Source: Segatella copri
GTDB taxonomy: Bacteria; Bacteroidota; Bacteroidia; Bacteroidales; Bacteroidaceae
Assembly: GCF_002224675.1 (NCBI RefSeq)
Contig: NZ_NMPZ01000017.1
Location: 26,877-90,876, forward strand
Direction of reading: 5' to 3'
DNA length: 64,000 nucleotides
Positions within the stretch are counted from its first letter, which is position 1, and every line of letters starts with the position of its first letter. The notes under the pieces were generated by a model. The model had not been told where the DNA came from. It did no database searches and worked only from the letters and a program-made list of their open reading frames with translations. This document shows positions 60,537 to 64,000 of this stretch, in pieces. Both the position numbers and the translations under genes were made by a program.

Positions 60537-61307
60537 TTACAGCATTTCCTGTGTCAGGATGCTCTCCAACTCCTCCGCAGAAAGGCGAAGTTTGAACTCG
60601 CCCTTGATGGCTACGCTGATTCGTCCCGTCTCTTCAGAAACGATGACGGCGATGGCATCGCTGCTCTGCGAAATACCCAGGGCGGCACGGTGGCGCAGTC
60701 CCAATTCCTTGGGAATATCCAGGTTGTGACTCACGGGGAGGATACAGCCTGCTGCCATGATTCGCTTGTTGCTTACCACCATGGCTCCATCGTGCAGAGG
60801 TGAGTTCTTGAAGAAGATGTTCTCTATCAACCGCTGGTTGATTTTAGCATCTATCTCCTCGCCCGTATCCATGATATCCTTCAAAGGCACGCCTCGCTCT
60901 ATCACGATGAGGGCACCCACATATTTCTTAGCCATGCTCATGCAGGCAAGCACGATAGGCATGATCGTCTCCTTGTTTGCCTCCTTCTGACTTTCCTTGC
61001 TGGAGTGGAAGAAGCGCACCAGCCGGCGCATACTTTTCTGCGAACCAATCTCATAGAGGAATCGGCGGATGTCTTCCTGGAAGATGACGATAAGGGCGAT
61101 GACTCCCACACTCACCAATTTATCCAGGATAGAACCCAGCAGACGCATTTCGAGTACCTGGCTTACGAAAAGCCAGATCAGTACAAAAAGCATGATGCCC
61201 ACGAAGATGTTCAGCGAGCGGGATTCCTTCATCAGTCGATAGACATAGAAGAGCAGCGAGGCTACCAGAAGTACATCTAAAGCATCTTTGATTCCAAACT
61301 CTATCAT
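60537..61307 (-). CDS. cdaA: Diadenylate cyclase (membrane CdaA type)
   Basis: This 256-residue protein makes cyclic di-AMP. Three membrane segments (about 10-27, 34-52, 60-78) precede the DAC domain (about 95-250) with its two catalytic motifs, DGA in SPLHDGAMVV and RHR in LGLRHRAALGIS. This matches the TIGR00159/CdaA layout. No CdaR-like regulator gene follows, unlike in Firmicutes. The ATG overlaps the folP stop by four bases, so the two are translationally coupled; the same folP-cdaA pairing is common in Bacteroidetes. Cyclic di-AMP usually controls potassium balance and cell-wall stability. Confidence 0.94.
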   Translation of the reverse strand: MIEFGIKDALDVLLVASLLFYVYRLMKESRSLNIFVGIMLFVLIWLFVSQVLEMRLLGSILDKLVSVGVIALIVIFQEDIRRFLYEIGSQKSMRRLVRFFHSSKESQKEANKETIMPIVLACMSMAKKYVGALIVIERGVPLKDIMDTGEEIDAKINQRLIENIFFKNSPLHDGAMVVSNKRIMAAGCILPVSHNLDIPKELGLRHRAALGISQSSDAIAVIVSEETGRISVAIKGEFKLRLSAEELESILTQEML

Positions 61308-62149
61308 ACTCTGCCCTCCTTCATGGCTTCTACGATTTTCACAGCCTCAGCCGCTTCCTTCACATCGTGAACACGAAGGATGCTGGCTCCCTTCATCAGG
61401 GCAATGGTATCAAGCACTGCGGTTCCATTGAACGATGTAGTGGCATCGCCACCCAGCAGCTTGTAGATCATGCTTTTGCGTGAGATACCTACGAGCATTG
61501 GAAGTTCCAGTACGTTTAACTTCTCCATCTCATCATAAATCTGATAATTCTGAATGAGATTCTTGCCGAAGCCGAAGCCTGGGTCGAGGATGATATCCTT
61601 GGCACCCAGGTCACGCAACTGCTGTACCTCTCTTGCAAAGCCCTTCATCATCTTGGCGAGCGTAGGCTGCACCGACGTTAAGATATAAGGTACCTTCAGT
61701 TCGCCCACCACACGGAACATTTCTGGATATTCCTCCTGTCTCTGCTCCAGCGGCACATTGGTGATGCCTGTGATTCCACCTTCTGATACATCGTTGATGA
61801 TATCGGCTCCCCACTCCTCGATACACTTGCGTGCCAAGGTAGGGCGATAGGTATCTACGGAGACGGCAGCATCCGGTTGCTCCCTGCGAACGATGTCGAG
61901 AGCGAACTTCAGGCGTCTTCCCTCCTCCTCTTCCGATACTTCATCGGCACCGGGACGGGTGGAGAATGCGCCCACATCAATGATGCTTCCTCCTTCTTCT
62001 ACAATCTGATTAGCTCTCTGAGCTATCTCCATTTCTGTCTGCTTTCTACTTCCTGAGTAGAAACTGTCGGGCGTAACGTTCAGGATGCCCATCACCTGAG
62101 GGGTGCTCAAATCCATCAAGCGCCCCTTGATATTGATTGTATATTCCAT
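61304..62149 (-). CDS. folP: Dihydropteroate synthase
   Basis: This 281-residue enzyme joins p-aminobenzoate to the pterin pyrophosphate in folate synthesis and is the sulfonamide target. The motifs VMGILNVTPDSFYSGSR, IIDVGAFSTRPGADEVSEEEE, SVDTYRPTLARKCIEEWGADIINDVSEG and DPGFGFGKNLIQNYQI are clear, followed by GISRKSMIYKLLG and the final LRVHDVKEA. The ATG at 62149 is chosen since MEYTINIKGRLMDLSTPQ is the natural start. It follows the 37-codon membrane peptide gene by only four bases and overlaps cdaA. Confidence 0.95.
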   Translation of the reverse strand: MEYTINIKGRLMDLSTPQVMGILNVTPDSFYSGSRKQTEMEIAQRANQIVEEGGSIIDVGAFSTRPGADEVSEEEEGRRLKFALDIVRREQPDAAVSVDTYRPTLARKCIEEWGADIINDVSEGGITGITNVPLEQRQEEYPEMFRVVGELKVPYILTSVQPTLAKMMKGFAREVQQLRDLGAKDIILDPGFGFGKNLIQNYQIYDEMEKLNVLELPMLVGISRKSMIYKLLGGDATTSFNGTAVLDTIALMKGASILRVHDVKEAAEAVKIVEAMKEGRV

Positions 62150-62153
62150 TGGA

Positions 62154-62267
62154 TTATAACTCTTTAAGCCACTTTTTCCCTGGCTTTGTGTAAGTCCAGG
62201 CAAGAAAGCTTCCACCTATGATTGTTCCAACCACAAAGAAAAACAATAGTCCATTGTAAACTTCCAT
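62154..62267 (-). CDS. 37-residue single-pass membrane peptide
   Basis: The frame reads MEVYNGLLFFFVVGTIIGGS, then FLAWTYTKPGKKWLKEL and a stop. One hydrophobic helix (about 5-24) is followed by a basic tail, a membrane peptide with its C-terminus probably in the cytoplasm. It starts three bases after the end of the DUF6722-like gene and ends four bases before folP. The tight packing on both sides and the clean helix-plus-charge pattern support a real gene. I know no family for it. Confidence 0.7.
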   Translation of the reverse strand: MEVYNGLLFFFVVGTIIGGSFLAWTYTKPGKKWLKEL

Positions 62268-62270
62268 AAC

Positions 62271-62492
62271 TTAATATTTTAAAATTCGATTAGCAATGCC
62301 CGCAAAAATGAAGGTCATTACGATACCAAATATAATTACTACATAATTTTTAACTCCAAACTCTCCTTGCAGAATTGGAGCAATACCACCAACCCCAGTT
62401 CCAGTAAACGTCAACTGAGATAAATTAAAGAAATAGCCTGCCAGCTTTTCCTTCCTCACTTTCGTTTTATCTTTTTCATCTCTACTACCCAT
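62271..62492 (-). CDS. Small membrane protein, DUF6722-like
   Basis: This 73-residue protein has a charged start (MGSRDEKDKTKVRKEKLAGYFFNLSQ) and two hydrophobic segments, about 27-45 (with TFTGTGVGGIAPIL) and 51-70 (YVVIIFGIVMTFIFAGIANRIL). The pattern of KxKLxxYFxxLS followed by a glycine-rich helix resembles the DUF6722 group of small Bacteroidales membrane proteins. The ATG at 62492 gives the conserved start; an upstream in-frame ATG at 62534 would lie inside the promoter. It leads an operon: this gene, the 37-codon peptide, folP, cdaA. The function is unknown. Confidence 0.7.
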   Translation of the reverse strand: MGSRDEKDKTKVRKEKLAGYFFNLSQLTFTGTGVGGIAPILQGEFGVKNYVVIIFGIVMTFIFAGIANRILKY

Positions 62493-62531
62493 AAAAAGCC
62501 TCGCTTTCCTAAGATATATCGAATATTTCTG

Positions 62532-62539
62532 CAAAAATA
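62532..62539 (-). promoter_or_regulatory. -7 element of the small-protein/folP/cdaA operon
   Basis: TATTTTTG on the minus strand, 40 bases before the ATG at 62492. Confidence 0.6.
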
Positions 62540-62580
62540 GAAAGAATATTCGAGATTACCATCATTTTTTGGGAAAATTG

Positions 62581-62611
62581 TTTGTTATGTCCACAATTTA
62601 GATTACTTTTG
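62581..62611 (+). promoter_or_regulatory. Promoter of murF
   Basis: TTTG (62581-62584), 19 bases, TACTTTTG (62604-62611), with the ATG at 62636. Confidence 0.85.
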
Positions 62612-62635
62612 CACTCAAAACAACAGTTATAGACT

Positions 62636-63937
62636 ATGGATATTTCAGAACTCTATCAGATTTACCAAGCGCACCCAGTGATTACCACTGACAGCCGCGA
62701 CTGCCCAAAGGGCAGCATCTTCCTGGCTTTGAAGGGCGCATCGTTTGATGGCAACAAGTTTGCCGACATGGCTTTGGAGAAAGGCTGTGCCTATGTGATT
62801 GTAGATGAAAAAGAGTATGCCAAGGAGGGCGACGAGCGCTACATCCTCGTAGAGGACTGCCTCACCACCTTCAAGGAATTAGCCCGTGAGCATCGCCGCC
62901 ACTTCGATATTCCTGTAGTAGGAATCACCGGAACCAACGGCAAGACCACCACCAAGGAACTCGTCTCTGCCGTTCTCGGCGAGAAGTTCAACGTGATGTT
63001 CACCCAGGGCAACTTCAATAATGATGTAGGCGTACCAAAGACGCTCTTCCGTCTCTCACCAGAGAATGAAATTGCCGTTGTAGAAATGGGTGCTTCCCAT
63101 CCTGATGACATCCGAAAGCTCGTAGAATACGTGGAACCAACCTGCGGTATGATTACCAATGTGGGCCGTGCCCACCTACAGGGATTCGGAAGCTTCGAAG
63201 GCGTGAAGAAGACCAAGGGAGAACTCTATGATTACCTCGCAGCCAACGATGCCATCGTCTTCATCAATGCCGACAACGAGCATCTGATGCAGATGGCTGA
63301 GCAGCGCAACATCAACCGCCTCATCACCTACGGCAAGGATGAGAACTGCGATGTATGGGGAGAAGTCATCTCCTGCGCTCCATTCCTGAAGTTCCGCTGG
63401 CGCACAGAGAGTTTCGACTGGCATGAGGTTCAGACTCATCTCATCGGCTCCTACAATATCGACAATATGCTTGCCGCCATCACCATCGGACTTCATTTCG
63501 ACGTGAAGCCTCAGCAGATAGACCATGCCCTGGAGAATTACATCCCAAGCAATAATCGTTCACAGTTGGAAGAGACGGCGCACAACAAGCTGGTGGTAGA
63601 TGCCTACAATGCCAACCCATCGAGCATGGCAGCCGCCATCGAGAACTTCCGCGTAATGGATGTACCTCATAAGATGGCGATTCTCGGACAGATGGGCGAG
63701 CTCGGCGAAGTGAGCCACGAGGAGCACCAGAAGGTAGTAGATCAGTTGCAGGCAGCCGGTCTGGAGAATGTATGGCTGGTGGGCGATGAGTTCAAGGATA
63801 TTCCATGCAGCTACCGTAAGTTCCAGAATGTAGAGGAAGTGAAGGAAGCGCTCAAGGCGAACCAGCCTCACGACCATTACATCCTCATCAAGGGCAGCAA
63901 CAGCGTGAAGCTCTTTCAGCTTCCGGAGCTGTTATAA
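62636..63937 (+). CDS. murF: UDP-N-acetylmuramoyl-tripeptide--D-alanyl-D-alanine ligase
   Basis: This 433-residue Mur ligase adds D-Ala-D-Ala to the UDP-MurNAc tripeptide, the last cytoplasmic step of the peptidoglycan precursor. It uses the dipeptide made by the Ddl protein encoded at 49,694. The three domains are visible: an N-terminal substrate domain (TDSRDCPKGSIFLALKGASFDGNKF), a central ATPase with VGITGTNGKTTTKELV (about 98-113), NVGRAHLQGFGS and NIDNMLAAITIGL, and a C-terminal ligase domain with VVDAYNANPSSMAAAI. It is read from its own promoter and followed by a terminator at the window edge. Confidence 0.96.
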   Translation: MDISELYQIYQAHPVITTDSRDCPKGSIFLALKGASFDGNKFADMALEKGCAYVIVDEKEYAKEGDERYILVEDCLTTFKELAREHRRHFDIPVVGITGTNGKTTTKELVSAVLGEKFNVMFTQGNFNNDVGVPKTLFRLSPENEIAVVEMGASHPDDIRKLVEYVEPTCGMITNVGRAHLQGFGSFEGVKKTKGELYDYLAANDAIVFINADNEHLMQMAEQRNINRLITYGKDENCDVWGEVISCAPFLKFRWRTESFDWHEVQTHLIGSYNIDNMLAAITIGLHFDVKPQQIDHALENYIPSNNRSQLEETAHNKLVVDAYNANPSSMAAAIENFRVMDVPHKMAILGQMGELGEVSHEEHQKVVDQLQAAGLENVWLVGDEFKDIPCSYRKFQNVEEVKEALKANQPHDHYILIKGSNSVKLFQLPELL

Positions 63938-63972
63938 GAAGAACATTCAGAATGAATAAAATATAAAAGCAA

Positions 63973-64000
63973 AAAGCCTTGCGGGATTCCGCAAGGCTTT
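63973..64000 (+). terminator. Terminator after murF (cut by the window end)
   Basis: AAAGCCTTGCGG and CCGCAAGGCTTT form a perfect 12-base-pair stem with the window end right behind it; the T-run is partly outside. Confidence 0.85.

Overview
The window is chromosomal DNA of a Bacteroidales bacterium, most probably a gut or oral Prevotellaceae (Prevotella/Segatella type). The evidence is the promoter grammar (TTTG, 19-20 bases, TAnnTTTG, seen more than ten times), lipoproteins with acidic residues just after the lipobox cysteine, SusC/SusD and other TonB-dependent receptors, a succinylornithine-type carbamoyltransferase, and the absence of strong Shine-Dalgarno sites before most genes. I saw no tRNA, rRNA, CRISPR array, integrase or intact transposase of an insertion sequence. 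Species assignment is inference.

Backbone 1 is an arginine/proline biosynthesis cluster: argD (tail only, 1-181), proC (12026), an HTH-cupin regulator, an acyl-CoA/AMP ligase, proB (15144), proA (30525) and argF' (31914). It is split by two blocks of accessory DNA. Block A (182-11,950) carries a YhcG-type nuclease, an McrB/McrC pair, a degraded MntA/HepT toxin-antitoxin module, an AAA-ATPase/PD-(D/E)XK protein, and a four-gene LytTR - TonB-like - TPR - outer-membrane-barrel operon. Block B (15,950-30,400) carries two surface lipoproteins with a membrane-bound AraC-like regulator, a chimeric pseudogene made of an ATPase head and a ProB tail, a small alpha-galactoside locus (GH36 alpha-galactosidase, TonB-dependent receptor, divergent DUF6377 regulator), a lactonase, and a second YhcG gene driven from a captured ATPase promoter.

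The stretch 33,000-41,700 has a RidA-like protein, a PD40 lipoprotein with a DUF6057 membrane protein, an HU-like protein, and a set of small cassettes (third YhcG protein, Rpn nuclease, orphan antitoxin with a beheaded YafQ toxin). These cassettes are separated by copies of one terminator-plus-promoter repeat. Next comes a SusC/SusD/surface-lipoprotein operon (41,292-47,998) without a local glycoside hydrolase.

From 48,462 to the end the genes are housekeeping: PASTA protein - rluD - ddl - acyltransferase, rpmH, efp, a glycosyltransferase, radC, a MIP18-type Fe-S protein, lpxH, a PfkB sugar kinase, ackA/pta, cdaA/folP with two tiny membrane proteins, and murF.

The common theme of the accessory blocks is recombination debris. 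Repeated gene flanks, palindromic elements and duplicated gene ends have truncated at least four genes, put a foreign segment into proA, and placed new genes behind existing promoters. The candidates for something undescribed are the terminator-promoter repeats that bracket exchangeable nuclease and toxin cassettes, the LytTR-TonB-TPR-barrel operon, and the two-lipoprotein plus membrane AraC unit.
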